Part shown: in pieces, positions 17,129-25,503 of the stretch | How the letters are laid out: each line of letters opens with the position of its first letter | Numbering within the stretch: the stretch's first letter is position 1 | DNA from: Phycisphaerae bacterium | GTDB lineage: Bacteria > Planctomycetota > Phycisphaerae > SM23-33 | DNA: 34,063 bases | Reading direction: 5' to 3' | NCBI GenBank assembly: GCA_016782885.1 | Contig: JADHXQ010000053.1 | Span: 1 to 34,063 of the forward strand | Translations under genes and position numbers: made by a program | Notes under the pieces: model-generated | The model's input: the letters and a program-made list of their open reading frames with translations, nothing else | Databases searched by the model: none | What the model was told of the DNA's origin: nothing

Positions 17129-17419
17129 ATGCCGTTTGACTTGGCGATTCCTGCTTTCTTTCGCAGTCAGGGCTGGAAAGTGAAAATACGTGACAGGGAG
17201 CGACTCGAACCGCCCCACGCCAGTATTCTGTTTAAGGACAAGACGTGGAGGATCGGATTGCGGGACAAGGAATTCCTGGACAGCAGTCCTCGTCCCAAGG
17301 ATGTGCCCAAGAAACTGCTCGATTACGTTGTTGATGATGAGTCATGGAACGAGTTGCATCGCCAATGGAACCTGATGTATCCGAGTAACCCGCTGGACAG
17401 TGATGAGGACGAGTCATGA
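17129..17419 (+). CDS. Small DUF4160-like protein, possible toxin of a TA-like pair
   Basis: The 96-residue product starts at an ATG with GGAGAAGG upstream. It has a compact alpha/beta pattern (FFRSQGWKVKIRDRERLEPP, then HASILFKDKTWRIGLRD) recalling the EPPHxHV segment of DUF4160. A helical end (ESWNELHRQWNLMYPSNP) and an acidic tail follow. DUF4160 genes are often paired with DUF2442 or HTH genes in toxin-antitoxin-like operons. Here the stop overlaps the start of the HTH gene by 4 bp, as expected for such a pair. The toxin role is inference. Confidence 0.6.
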   Translation: MPFDLAIPAFFRSQGWKVKIRDRERLEPPHASILFKDKTWRIGLRDKEFLDSSPRPKDVPKKLLDYVVDDESWNELHRQWNLMYPSNPLDSDEDES

Positions 17420-18216
17420 GTAACGCAACGTTCGTGGTTGGCAGAAAATCACGGAAGCACCAGAGGTTCTCCGATCTGAACGCGGTTTGGCTTGCTTCCA
17501 CGGGAGATATTCGTCGTGCAGTTCCACAAGCCCGGAAGGGTGATCTGTGGATTGTCTCGTCTCAGCACTACATGGAGCACTTGCTAAGAGCGATCGATTG
17601 GCCCCTGCCCAAGAGGCTCGGGGATCTCCTCGTGCTGGACACTCTTCGCTATGCCATTATTGAAGCCCTGCATTCGGTATTCTATCACATTGCTCTTACG
17701 GACGATAATCGAACAGTGCTTCCATGCGAGCAACTTGTGGCCGTGCTGCTGTCTGACAAGAAGAGAGACCTCTTTATCTCCGGGGTGATTGATGAGACCA
17801 GCGAGACCATGACTCTCTGGAGAGGAGACAGGACATCGATAGTGGTTCCCCTTTCGGCATTTCCTCCATCTGGTCTTGGAGTGCATCCTGACTGGAGCCG
17901 ATTCGAGATCACCGATTTTGGTCAGACGCTGCAGTTTGGTGACTACCAGGCCAGTTCTGACGCGGTCCTCTATGAATTTGATATTGAGTATCGCCGCCGA
18001 CTGAATCACGCCAGAAGAAACAAAGAAAAGGGATTGGGCCCCGGTTTGCGGCGGCTTCGCAAGCAACGGGGGCTGCGGCGAGATCAGTTTCCGGGGCTGA
18101 GCGCCAAGACGATCGCCCGCATAGAGCAAGGCGAAGTGACCCGCGTGCAAACGCGAACCATAAACATCCTCGCAGGCAAGCTTGGCGTACCGTCGGAGGA
18201 GATCGAAAGTTACTGA
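17416..18216 (+). CDS. XRE-type HTH regulator with DUF2442-like N-terminal part
   Basis: The C-terminal 60 residues are an XRE helix-turn-helix (GPGLRRLRKQRGLRRDQFPG, then LSAKTIARIEQGEV). The middle of the 266-residue protein (RTSIVVPLSAFPP, then WSRFEITDFGQTLQFGDYQA) resembles DUF2442. The first 100 residues include IVSSQHYMEHLLRAIDWPLP with no match I know. The gene overlaps its small partner by 4 bp, and the pair is driven from a promoter with a perfect 7-bp inverted repeat. Inferred role: antitoxin or autorepressor. Confidence 0.72.
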   Translation: MSNATFVVGRKSRKHQRFSDLNAVWLASTGDIRRAVPQARKGDLWIVSSQHYMEHLLRAIDWPLPKRLGDLLVLDTLRYAIIEALHSVFYHIALTDDNRTVLPCEQLVAVLLSDKKRDLFISGVIDETSETMTLWRGDRTSIVVPLSAFPPSGLGVHPDWSRFEITDFGQTLQFGDYQASSDAVLYEFDIEYRRRLNHARRNKEKGLGPGLRRLRKQRGLRRDQFPGLSAKTIARIEQGEVTRVQTRTINILAGKLGVPSEEIESY

Positions 18217-18742
18217 GTTCTCCGACGACGACGTTCGACGCGATCTTCCAAGACGAAGCGCAATGGGGATTCAGATAAGGCCGTCCTCACTCTGGACCCA
18301 CATTTCTCCACTTGGGACACTCATGATGTCCAGATTCGATATGGCAGGTCATCATCCCATTCGTGGGGTACGGCTAGTCCCACAAAGTTGGTTGTTATCG
18401 GATCTGGGTTAGACCCCAATGCCAGGTCGTATTCATGTTAGCCACGGGCGCGAGCCCGTGGTATAGAGCACCCCCTTATAAAGAGCCCTCGAAGAGGGCG
18501 ATTCTGTTGAGCGTCATGAACGCAATATGTCCCAGCCAGTGTGCGAGAATTCGATCATTATGCGTCCGCATGAATCGCCCTCTACGAGGACTCTGGCACT
18601 TATTAATGCATTGTTCCACGGGCTCGCGCCCGTGGCTGCCATGAAGAAAAGCTGGACGAACCATCCTTGTAGGCATACTTCGTACTCGACCGTTGTCGTC
18701 GCCAATTGCCAAATGCTCCGCCAGACACGGACCAGGCTGCTG
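18217..18742. other. Gene-free stretch containing a REPIN-like element
   Basis: No coding frame is convincing between the XRE gene and the end of dnaB. The main content is the palindromic element at 18441-18636. No terminator was identified for either flanking gene. Confidence 0.5.
18441..18636. repeat. REPIN/MITE-like element with perfect 21-bp inverted ends
   Basis: The ends at 18441-18461 and 18616-18636 are exact reverse complements, and each is itself a hairpin (CCACGGGC, 4-nt loop, GCCCGTGG). A second inverted pair lies inside: GAGCCCTCGAAGAGGGCGATTC near 18482 against its near-complement around 18575-18595. Two nested hairpin pairs in opposite orientation over about 200 bp is the design of a REPIN, usually moved by a distant IS200-like REP transposase. 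No transposase is in this window. Confidence 0.7.
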
Positions 18743-20113
18743 TTAATACGCGTCTGCGGGTGCGGCCTGTTCGAATCTGGTGCAGTGGGGCAGGAAGGTG
18801 AGATTCACGATACCGGTGGGTCCGTTTCGCTGTTTGGCGATAATGAGTTGCGTGATGTTACTGGCCATGTAGTCGCTCTCGCCGCGGTGGTAGTAGTCTT
18901 CGCAGTGGAGCAGGGATACAACGTCCGCGTCCTGCTCTATCGAACCGGATTCCCTCAGGTCGCTCATTCTCGGTGTGTGCCCAGGCCGGTCGGCAGGTCC
19001 GCGGTTTAGCTGTGCGGCGACCACTACGGGTATGGAAAGCTCGCGTGCGAGAGCCTTCAGACCGCGAGACATCTCGGCGACCTGTGTCTGGCGGTTGTCC
19101 GCGCGTCCGTGATATGACATCAACTGGAGATAGTCCACCAGGACGCACTTGATATCGTAGGCGGTTTTGAGTCGCCTGGCCTTGGCTCGCAATTGCAGGA
19201 CAGTCAGTTCGGGCGAGTCGTCAATGTATATGGGCGCCTTTTCGAGATCGCCGGCGGCCATCTGGAGTTTGGTCCAGTCCTCTGGTTGTATGGTTCCGCG
19301 GCGCATCAGGCGCAGATCGTAGTGGGCGTAGGATGCCAGCAGCCTCTGGGCAAGCTGCTCTTTGGACATTTCCAGAGAGAAAAGCGCCACGGGGATCTTT
19401 TCGACGACGCCCATGTGCTCGGTGATGTTCAGGAGCAGGGAAGTCTTGCCCATCGACGGTCGGGCGGCGAGGATTACCATCTCGCCCGCCTGGAGCCCGC
19501 TGGTCATCTCATCCAACCGGTGGTATCCGGTGGGCAGTCCGGTGATCAGTTCCCCCTCGCGTTCCTGCAGGACCTCGAAGGTATGATTGAGCAGTTCCTT
19601 GAGGTTGGCGACCTGCTGTCCGACCTGGTCCGACGCGATCTGGAAGACGCTGTTTTCGGCGCGGTCTATGATGGATGGCGCATCGTCGCGGGAGTCGTAA
19701 GCGTCGCTGACGATTTGCGTTCCAGCCGCTATCAACTGCCTCAGGAGCGCCTTGTTGCGGACGATTGAGGCGTAGTATTCGGCGCTTGCGGCATTCGGTA
19801 CTCCGGTGACGAGGTCGGCAAGGTACTCGACCCCACCGACCTGTTCGAGCTGCTTTCGCAGGATAAGCTCTTCCTTGATGGTGACGAGGTCTATCGGCGT
19901 CTGGGCGTCCTTCATCTCGATGAGGACCTGGAAGATCAACTGGTGGGCGGGGCGGTAGAAGTGTGCTTTGCTGATGATCTGGATGACAATATCGATGCAG
20001 TTGGAGTCCAGGATCATCGAACCGAGTACGCACGCCTCAGCCGGTATTGATTGAGGCGGGACCCGCTGAGGGGGTCCATCGATTGCAGAATTGACAGGAA
20101 CTTCTGTCATCAT
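18743..20113 (-). CDS. dnaB: Replicative DNA helicase DnaB
   Basis: I start it at the ATG pair 20113/20110, preceded by GGAAGG; an ATG at 20125 has no SD. The 456-residue product has the DnaB N-terminal domain (PPQSIPAEACVLGSMILD), the linker, and a RecA-type motor with Walker A ARPSMGKTS at about 217-225 and Walker B KCVLVDYLQLM. The DnaB-C motifs VVAAQLNRG and RESGSIEQDADVV follow. It unwinds DNA at the fork as a hexamer. It is the last gene of the rpsF-ssb-rpsR-rplI-dnaB order seen across bacteria. Confidence 0.97.
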   Translation of the reverse strand: MMTEVPVNSAIDGPPQRVPPQSIPAEACVLGSMILDSNCIDIVIQIISKAHFYRPAHQLIFQVLIEMKDAQTPIDLVTIKEELILRKQLEQVGGVEYLADLVTGVPNAASAEYYASIVRNKALLRQLIAAGTQIVSDAYDSRDDAPSIIDRAENSVFQIASDQVGQQVANLKELLNHTFEVLQEREGELITGLPTGYHRLDEMTSGLQAGEMVILAARPSMGKTSLLLNITEHMGVVEKIPVALFSLEMSKEQLAQRLLASYAHYDLRLMRRGTIQPEDWTKLQMAAGDLEKAPIYIDDSPELTVLQLRAKARRLKTAYDIKCVLVDYLQLMSYHGRADNRQTQVAEMSRGLKALARELSIPVVVAAQLNRGPADRPGHTPRMSDLRESGSIEQDADVVSLLHCEDYYHRGESDYMASNITQLIIAKQRNGPTGIVNLTFLPHCTRFEQAAPADAY

Positions 20114-20192
20114 CGACCCTTCCATGCGGCCATTGCCCGCAAGGCCGCGGCGCTGGACTCGGGCGGTCCTGTGAGCTTACGCCTCTGGAACT

Positions 20193-20777
20193 CTACTCGA
20201 TATCTTCAGTGGTCTGGTTGTTGTCAGGAGTGTCCTTGTCGTCGCCGGCGAGGTCATCTTCTCCCAACTGGTCGTCGCCCGCATCGCCAGAGTCGTATTC
20301 GGCGGGTTCCGGTGCCCTTGCCTTGTCGGAATCATGGGACGGCAGGACCCACACGTGGATGGTGGAGGCAATATCCGGGGAGAACCGTATCTGGACATCG
20401 TACTTGTCAAGCTGCCTGATCGGGTGATCGAGTTCGATGTACTTGGCGTCGATAAAGATGTTCTCGCTGGCGAGAGCGGCTTCAATCTGTGCCGGTCCGA
20501 TCGAACCGTACAGGTGCCCTTCTTCGTTGGCGCGTGCGGAAATCGTGATTTCCTTGCCCTTGACGACGGCGGCTTTGGCTTCGAGTTCCTCACGCATCTT
20601 GGCGAGTTCCTCGAGGTGTCGCTGCCTTTCGGCCTCGACAATCTTCAGGTTCGCCTTGGTCGGGGCAATGGCGATTCCCTGGGGCAGGAGGTAGTTACGC
20701 GCGTATCCGGGCTTGACGTTGACAAGGTCGCCGATCTGCCCAAGTTTTCTTACATTCTGTCGAAGCAGCACTTGCAT
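20193..20777 (-). CDS. rplI: 50S ribosomal protein L9 with acidic tail
   Basis: The ATG at 20777 follows GAGGT. The N-terminal signature MQVLLRQNVRKLGQIGDLVN and GYARNYLLPQGIA are diagnostic, followed by the long connecting helix and the C-terminal domain ending near VWVLPS. At 194 residues it is about 45 longer than the usual 148-150. The extra part is very acidic (SGDAGDDQLGEDDLAGDDKD). L9 binds 23S rRNA at the base of L1. rpsF and rplY in the same cluster carry similar acidic tails. Confidence 0.96.
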   Translation of the reverse strand: MQVLLRQNVRKLGQIGDLVNVKPGYARNYLLPQGIAIAPTKANLKIVEAERQRHLEELAKMREELEAKAAVVKGKEITISARANEEGHLYGSIGPAQIEAALASENIFIDAKYIELDHPIRQLDKYDVQIRFSPDIASTIHVWVLPSHDSDKARAPEPAEYDSGDAGDDQLGEDDLAGDDKDTPDNNQTTEDIE

Positions 20778-20947
20778 GTCTGAACCTCGTGTCTGGTATT
20801 CAGTAGTTCGTGGTTGTCTGTTTGCTGATTGAGTAGTTATCGGTCTCTTTTGCGGGCGGTTGGCGGAGACCAAATCGCCCGGAACTCAAGGACCCTCATA
20901 CCGCCGGTAGTGGAACTCTCCGCGGTCGAATCGGCGGGCGTCAGGGT

Positions 20948-21211
20948 TCAGTCGTCGTAGGGCAGGAGCCCGAGGAACCTGGCGCGCTTTACCGCACGCT
21001 TTGTCGACCTCTGGTGCTTTGCGCAGTTTCCGCTCCGCTTCCTGGAGAACATCTTGCCCTGGTTGGTCGTGAGTTTAGCCAGGGTTCCAATATCTTTGTA
21101 GTCCACTTCTCTGGTCTTGTCGCGACAGAAGCGGCATTTAGCTTGTTCGTGGAATCGTTGTTTCTTCTTCGAGCCGGCGCGCCCTGTTGGAAGCTTCCTT
21201 CTTCTAGCCAT
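20948..21211 (-). CDS. rpsR: 30S ribosomal protein S18, zinc-binding form
   Basis: The 87-residue product has the S18 core (DYKDIGTLAKLTTNQGKMFS, then KRAVKRARFLGLLPY). Cys26, Cys29, Cys63 and His66 form a C-x2-C/C-x2-H set, so this is the zinc-ribbon version lost in many bacteria. S18 pairs with S6 in the platform of the 30S subunit; rpsF lies two genes upstream. Confidence 0.96.
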   Translation of the reverse strand: MARRRKLPTGRAGSKKKQRFHEQAKCRFCRDKTREVDYKDIGTLAKLTTNQGKMFSRKRSGNCAKHQRSTKRAVKRARFLGLLPYDD

Positions 21212-21303
21212 CGAATCTCTTACCTCGTGTTTGTCCTGGTTTCTGTACTGTTATCTGATCGCTGACCTCGCCGGGCAATGTGCTCGCGGGCCTCTGGACG
21301 CTG

Positions 21304-21807
21304 TCAGAACGGAATATCCTCACCACCACCGTCATCGGGCGGGGGGGCTGGTTCATCACCGAAATCGGGTGGCGGGGCTTGCTGCTGCGGGGCCTGCTGT
21401 GGCGCTGGGGCCTGTTGGGGCGCCGGGGCCTGCTGCTGCGGTGCGTACGAACCACCGCCTTGTCCACCCTGACCGCCCTGGGCGCTGCCAAGGAACTGGA
21501 AGTTCTCTACGGTGACGCTGAGTTTGCTGTGTTTTCGTCCCTCTTTCTCCCACGATGAAAAACGCAGGCGCCCCTCGACCAGAACCGGACGTCCTTTGCT
21601 GAGGTACTGGTTGATGGTCTCGGCCGTTCGACCGAATGCCCGGCAATCAACGTAGCATGTTTCTTCGCGCTTCTCGCCGTCCTGCCCACGCCATGTCCGA
21701 TTGATCGCCATCCCGAAATCCACCACAGGCGTCTGCGTGGGCGTATAGCTCAACTGTGGGTCACGGGTCAGGTTGCCTGCCAGTATGACTTTGTTGTAGT
21801 TGGCCAT
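21304..21807 (-). CDS. ssb: Single-stranded DNA-binding protein
   Basis: Residues 1-105 are the OB fold (NKVILAGNLTRDPQLSYTPT, then GRPVLVEGRLRFSSW). A Gly/Gln/Pro-rich linker of about 50 residues with repeated APAPQQ units follows, and the protein ends in the conserved acidic tip GGGEDIPF that recruits repair and replication proteins. Length 167 is typical. It sits between rpsF and rpsR, the classic arrangement. The tetrameric protein protects ssDNA at the fork served by DnaB. Confidence 0.97.
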   Translation of the reverse strand: MANYNKVILAGNLTRDPQLSYTPTQTPVVDFGMAINRTWRGQDGEKREETCYVDCRAFGRTAETINQYLSKGRPVLVEGRLRFSSWEKEGRKHSKLSVTVENFQFLGSAQGGQGGQGGGSYAPQQQAPAPQQAPAPQQAPQQQAPPPDFGDEPAPPPDDGGGEDIPF

Positions 21808-21867
21808 GTTCGGTTCCTTGTGTTGCGGCTGGCGCGCCGCGGTGTCAATGTAAGATCAGATCAACCC

Positions 21868-22488
21868 TCAGGCCTCGTCGGAAGCCCTGGGCTCGGCATT
21901 GTCGGTGTCGACTTCGTCGGTTACGTCCTGGGGCTTGTCGTCAGGTTCAATAATCTCAGCCTCGACAGGCGCCTCTTCGTCCGGTGCATCAGCCTCGGTA
22001 GGAACTTCTTCTTCGACGAGCGGCGCTTCTTCGACGGCCGGAACATCGAGCGGAGCAGCCTCTTCGACAGGGGCCTGCTCTGGCGCCGGTGGTTCGGCGA
22101 CAGCGGCCGCTTCGGCCGCCTCCGCCGCGGCAGCTTCGCTTGCGGCTGCCTGGCGGCGACTGGCTCCTGCAGGCGTCTCGGCGTTGATCTCCTCGTCGGT
22201 GATCCTGTCGCGGCGAAGGATCATCATGCGGAGGATGCCTTCATTCAGTTCGGAGTCGCGGTGGAGTTCGGAGAGATTCGCGGGGTCCATCTTGAAGTAT
22301 GTCAGGATGTAGAGACCTCGCTTGAATCCCTTGATCTCGTAAGCCAGTCTCCGCTCTTCCCACGGATTTATCGAGAGGATTTCGGCGTCGGATCTCTCGA
22401 GGACCGTATTGACCGGTTGGCTTGCCGCATGGAAGTCCGAGCCCGATTGGACCAGGAACATGCCTTCGTAAGTTTTGCTGTTGCTCAT
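21868..22488 (-). CDS. rpsF: 30S ribosomal protein S6 with long acidic extension
   Basis: The first 95-100 residues are S6 (YEGMFLVQSGSDF, NPWEERRLAYEIKGFKRG, YILTYFKMDPANL). The remaining 100 or so are an Ala/Glu/Pro-rich low-complexity tail (EAAAAEAAEAAAVAEPPAPE, then strongly acidic to the end), doubling the protein. The extension is in frame with normal codon use, so it does not look like a frameshift. The start is 2 bp after the pth stop. Confidence 0.95.
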   Translation of the reverse strand: MSNSKTYEGMFLVQSGSDFHAASQPVNTVLERSDAEILSINPWEERRLAYEIKGFKRGLYILTYFKMDPANLSELHRDSELNEGILRMMILRRDRITDEEINAETPAGASRRQAAASEAAAAEAAEAAAVAEPPAPEQAPVEEAAPLDVPAVEEAPLVEEEVPTEADAPDEEAPVEAEIIEPDDKPQDVTDEVDTDNAEPRASDEA

Positions 22489-22490
22489 AT

Positions 22491-23159
22491 TCAGGTTCCG
22501 TTCTCGCTGTCTTGACCGGTTGGGTCTTGTTGGTCTGGAACGTCCGGGTCAGGCCCGGCGTTTCGGTTGTAAGTATCCATCGCGTATGCCGGTCCGTTGA
22601 AGACCCAATCTTCGACGGCCTGGGCGCCACGTTCGATGGCCTGGCGGACCGTGTCGACTTCGTCGTCGTCGAAACGCTGCAGGACATAATCCGCGGAGTC
22701 CATGAAGTCAGGTGCGGCGCCGATGCCTATCCTCAATCGCGGGATATTGTCGGCGCCCATCGACCTGATAATATCACTCAGGCCTTTGTGCCCGCCGGCA
22801 GAACCGCCAACGCGGATCCGCAGCTTGCCCGGAGGCAGGGCCAGATCGTCAAGGACGATCAGGATATCGCTGATCTCCGGCTTGTAGAAGCCCGCGATAT
22901 CCCTGACGGCCTGCCCGGAGCAGTTCATGAACGTATGCGGTTGTAACAGCACCACGCGAGCGGTGCGTCCGTCGGCTGCGACTGGGCGTGCGTCATATAC
23001 CAGTCCGCCGAATGCGTTTTTGGGTCCCGTTGCCGACCAGCGTCTGGCGGTCGCGCCGACAACTTCAAACCCTATGTTGTGTCGCGTTCGGGCATATCGC
23101 CTGCCCGGATTACCCAGGCCGACAACCAACCTGACCGAACTGTCGTCTTGCTCATGCAC
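22491..23159 (-). CDS. pth: Peptidyl-tRNA hydrolase
   Basis: The family motifs are all present: VVGLGNPGRRYARTRHNIGF with catalytic His27 and Asn17, PHTFMNCSGQAV, VLDDLALPPGKLRIR and GGSAGGHKGL. The enzyme releases peptides from prematurely dropped peptidyl-tRNA. Length is 222; the last 25 residues are a polar Asp/Gln-rich tail beyond the usual end. It lies between rplY and rpsF, a common order after prs. Confidence 0.96.
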   Translation of the reverse strand: MHEQDDSSVRLVVGLGNPGRRYARTRHNIGFEVVGATARRWSATGPKNAFGGLVYDARPVAADGRTARVVLLQPHTFMNCSGQAVRDIAGFYKPEISDILIVLDDLALPPGKLRIRVGGSAGGHKGLSDIIRSMGADNIPRLRIGIGAAPDFMDSADYVLQRFDDDEVDTVRQAIERGAQAVEDWVFNGPAYAMDTYNRNAGPDPDVPDQQDPTGQDSENGT

Positions 23160-23198
23160 GGTAGCGGTCTTTGGGCGGAGCCTGCGGGCCCGGATGGA

Positions 23199-23843
23199 TC
23201 AGTCCTTGTCCTCGTCGGTTTCTTCTTCGTCGGGTTTGGCGCCAATGACTTCGGGCCCTGCGATGCCTTCGCCTTCTTCCGGTTCTTCTTCTTCGATTTC
23301 CTCGGCTATGGTCACTACGTTGCAGACCAGCGCCTCGGGGTCGCCAAGCAGTTTTGAGCCTTCAGGCAACTCGATATCCGACAGGTGGAGAACGTCGTCT
23401 ATCTTCAACGCATTGACCTGAACGCGGATTTCTTCGGGAATCTGGTCGACGCGGCATTGGATGTCCGCGGAGGCCATTACCTGCTGGAGCGATCCGCCTT
23501 CATCCACACCGACCGGTGTGCCCAGCAGCGTGATTTTCACGGCCACGGTCACCAGTTCGTCGAGGCTGACGCGCGTCAGGTCAACGTGCAGGACCTTCTG
23601 GCCCCACGTATCGTACTGAATGTCCTTGATCAGCACGTTCTGGGACTTGCCATCCAGTTCGATCTGCAAGAGTTTCTCACCGTGGATGAGTGCAACTTCC
23701 AGTTCGTGTTCCTGGAGCGTCAGCGAGACTGTTCCCTCGCCGTGCCCGTATAGAACGGCCGGTAAGAGGCCCGCTTTTCGCAGGGCGCGTGCTTTGTGAG
23801 TACCGCGGTCGGTGCGTTTGGTTGCCTTCAGTACTTCTGCCAT
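23199..23843 (-). CDS. rplY: 50S ribosomal protein L25/TL5/CTC
   Basis: The second ATG (23843) is chosen because GGAG is 7 nt away; for the ATG at 23849 it would be too close. The 214-residue product has the L25 5S-rRNA-binding domain (KARALRKAGLLPAVLYGHG) and the TL5-type C-terminal beta domain (TPVGVDEGGSLQQVM, then LHLSDIELPEGSKLL), then a 35-residue Glu-rich tail. It binds 5S rRNA in the large subunit. Confidence 0.95.
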   Translation of the reverse strand: MAEVLKATKRTDRGTHKARALRKAGLLPAVLYGHGEGTVSLTLQEHELEVALIHGEKLLQIELDGKSQNVLIKDIQYDTWGQKVLHVDLTRVSLDELVTVAVKITLLGTPVGVDEGGSLQQVMASADIQCRVDQIPEEIRVQVNALKIDDVLHLSDIELPEGSKLLGDPEALVCNVVTIAEEIEEEEPEEGEGIAGPEVIGAKPDEEETDEDKD

Positions 23844-23880
23844 CGTCATTCTCCAGGACCGGTAGATGTTTCCCAGCCGG

Positions 23881-24837
23881 TTAGCGGTCTATGTCCATGT
23901 GAAACAAGCTGCTGACTGACTCGTCATTGTGGATACGGTGTATTGCCTCGCCCATGAGCCTCGAAATCGACAGAACTCTACCCTTGGCGAGGTCCTGAAG
24001 CTTCTCGTCGCTTACGGGGATTGTGTCAGTTACGATCACTTCGTCAATGGGCGCGTCGCGGAGGCGCTGGATGGCGGGTCCGCAAAGCACCGCGTGCGTG
24101 GCGCCGACGAGAATTCGTTCGGCCCCGGATTCCTTGCAGAGCTTTGCGGCCTCGCAAATCGTGCCCGCGGTGGAGATCATGTCGTCGATCATCAGCACGG
24201 TGCGACCCTTGACGTCACCAATCACGTGACCGACCTCGACCTCGTGACCGCTGACGCGGTGTTTGTCGATGATCGCCAGCTCTCCGCACATCCTGGTGGC
24301 GTAGATGCGGGCCCGCTTGACATTGCCCACATCAGGGCTGACCAGCACGAGGTTCTCTATGTTCTCGTTGAGGAAGTGGTGGCTTAAGACGGGCTCGGCA
24401 AGCAGGTTATCGACCGGGATGTCGAAGAATCCCTGAATCTGTGCCGCATGCAGGTCCATCGTCAGGACGCGATCGGCCCCGGCGGTGGCCATCAGATTGG
24501 CCACCAGCTTGGCGGTGATCGGGGTGCGACCTTCATCCTTGCGGTCCTGCCGCGCGTATCCGAAGTAGGGGATTACCGCGGTGATCCGTTCAGCCGAGGC
24601 CCGCCGGGCGCAATCGATGAAAATCAGCAGTTCCATCATGCTTCGGTTGACCGGGCTGCAGGTCGACTGGATGATGAAGACGTCTTTTCCGCGAACGTCC
24701 TCTTCGAGCTTGATCATTAACTCCCCGTCGGGGAATGGTTCGATCCTGACATTACCCAACTCGATACCAAGATACTCGCTGATCTTCTCGGCCAGCGGTA
24801 TGTTTGAGCGTCCGGCGAATAGTCTCAGATTAGGCAT
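23881..24837 (-). CDS. prs: Ribose-phosphate pyrophosphokinase
   Basis: The ATG at 24837 gives MPNLRLFAGRSN, the standard start; the GTG 21 bp earlier is within the leader. Motifs include the flexible-loop region PYFGYARQDRK, the metal-binding MDLHAAQIQGFF and the PRPP loop VLMIDDMISTAGTI. The enzyme makes PRPP from ribose-5-phosphate and ATP for nucleotide, His and Trp synthesis. Length 318 is typical. A tRNA-Gln gene lies 90 bp upstream on the same strand and may share its transcript. Confidence 0.97.
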   Translation of the reverse strand: MPNLRLFAGRSNIPLAEKISEYLGIELGNVRIEPFPDGELMIKLEEDVRGKDVFIIQSTCSPVNRSMMELLIFIDCARRASAERITAVIPYFGYARQDRKDEGRTPITAKLVANLMATAGADRVLTMDLHAAQIQGFFDIPVDNLLAEPVLSHHFLNENIENLVLVSPDVGNVKRARIYATRMCGELAIIDKHRVSGHEVEVGHVIGDVKGRTVLMIDDMISTAGTICEAAKLCKESGAERILVGATHAVLCGPAIQRLRDAPIDEVIVTDTIPVSDEKLQDLAKGRVLSISRLMGEAIHRIHNDESVSSLFHMDIDR

Positions 24838-24927
24838 TGTATCTGATCTCCCGGGCACAAATCACAAAGATTTCGATGTCGGTTTGCACTGTCATGTTCG
24901 TTCTTGTCTACGTCTATAAAAAGCCAC

Positions 24928-24999
24928 CAACCCGGCCAGGACTCGAACCTGGAACGGGAGTACCAAAAACTCCTGTGTTGCCTATTACACCACCGGGTT
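24928..24999 (-). tRNA. tRNA-Gln (TTG)
   Basis: A 72-nt cloverleaf folds on the minus strand: acceptor AACCCGG/CCGGGTT with discriminator G, D arm GTGT...ACAC, anticodon arm GGAGT-TTTTGGT-ACTCC with anticodon TTG, and T arm CCAGG-TTCGAGT-CCTGG. CCA is not encoded. There is no strong terminator between it and prs. Confidence 0.95.
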
Positions 25000-25503
25000 A
25001 TAAATCGTCGCCACAGGCAACCATAAGGCGCACTGGGCAAGCCCGTAATCGGTGTCCGTGGCGCATAAAGCGATATTCGTATTCAGGATCGCGGCTGCGG
25101 CCCGTCCCCGGAACCTGAACTGGCGGCCGCGACCTTGGCCGGTCCACTCCCAGAGGCCAATAAACCGCTCACCGGGACGTTCCATCAGGACAGGAATTAA
25201 CCCATCGAATCGGAGACTATACAGACCATCCGCCAGACTGTCAATGGAATTGCAGAAAAACTTGTCTCTGCCCCGAAACCCGCGGACCGGACCGTTTTTC
25301 GAATATTACAGGATGTCACAATTGGTTCACAGTTCTCAGGGACCTTTCTGGTCTGCGGGGGGAATAACGATATTGACGCGCCACCGGCGCTGCCGTAAGG
25401 GTCTGCGGTAAAAGGCGGTTAGGAGAAATCAAAACTATCGATACTGTTTTTTTGTCGATAGCGGTATGTCACAGGTCCGCGAACTGTGACACCTGTCCCA
25501 TCG
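25000..25503. other. Gene-free stretch between tRNA-Gln and the sulfatase
   Basis: No coding frame is convincing. Two hairpins lie near the sulfatase stop: TGTCACAG/CTGTGACA at 25467-25491 (8-bp perfect stem) and CTATCGA/TCGATAG at about 25435-25461 around a T-run. The first is 12 nt past the sulfatase stop and may stabilise or end its mRNA. A weak tRNA promoter (TTACGG, 17 bp, TATGGT, minus strand) may lie near 25020-25050. Confidence 0.4.

Noticed and set aside
21304..21460. Repeated APAPQQ-coding units as a tandem DNA repeat
   Set aside because: They lie in the flexible linker of SSB, where such low complexity is normal.
25435..25491. Hairpins near the sulfatase stop as an intrinsic terminator
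   Set aside because: On the minus strand the stem is followed by A-rich rather than T-rich sequence, so a standard terminator is not supported.
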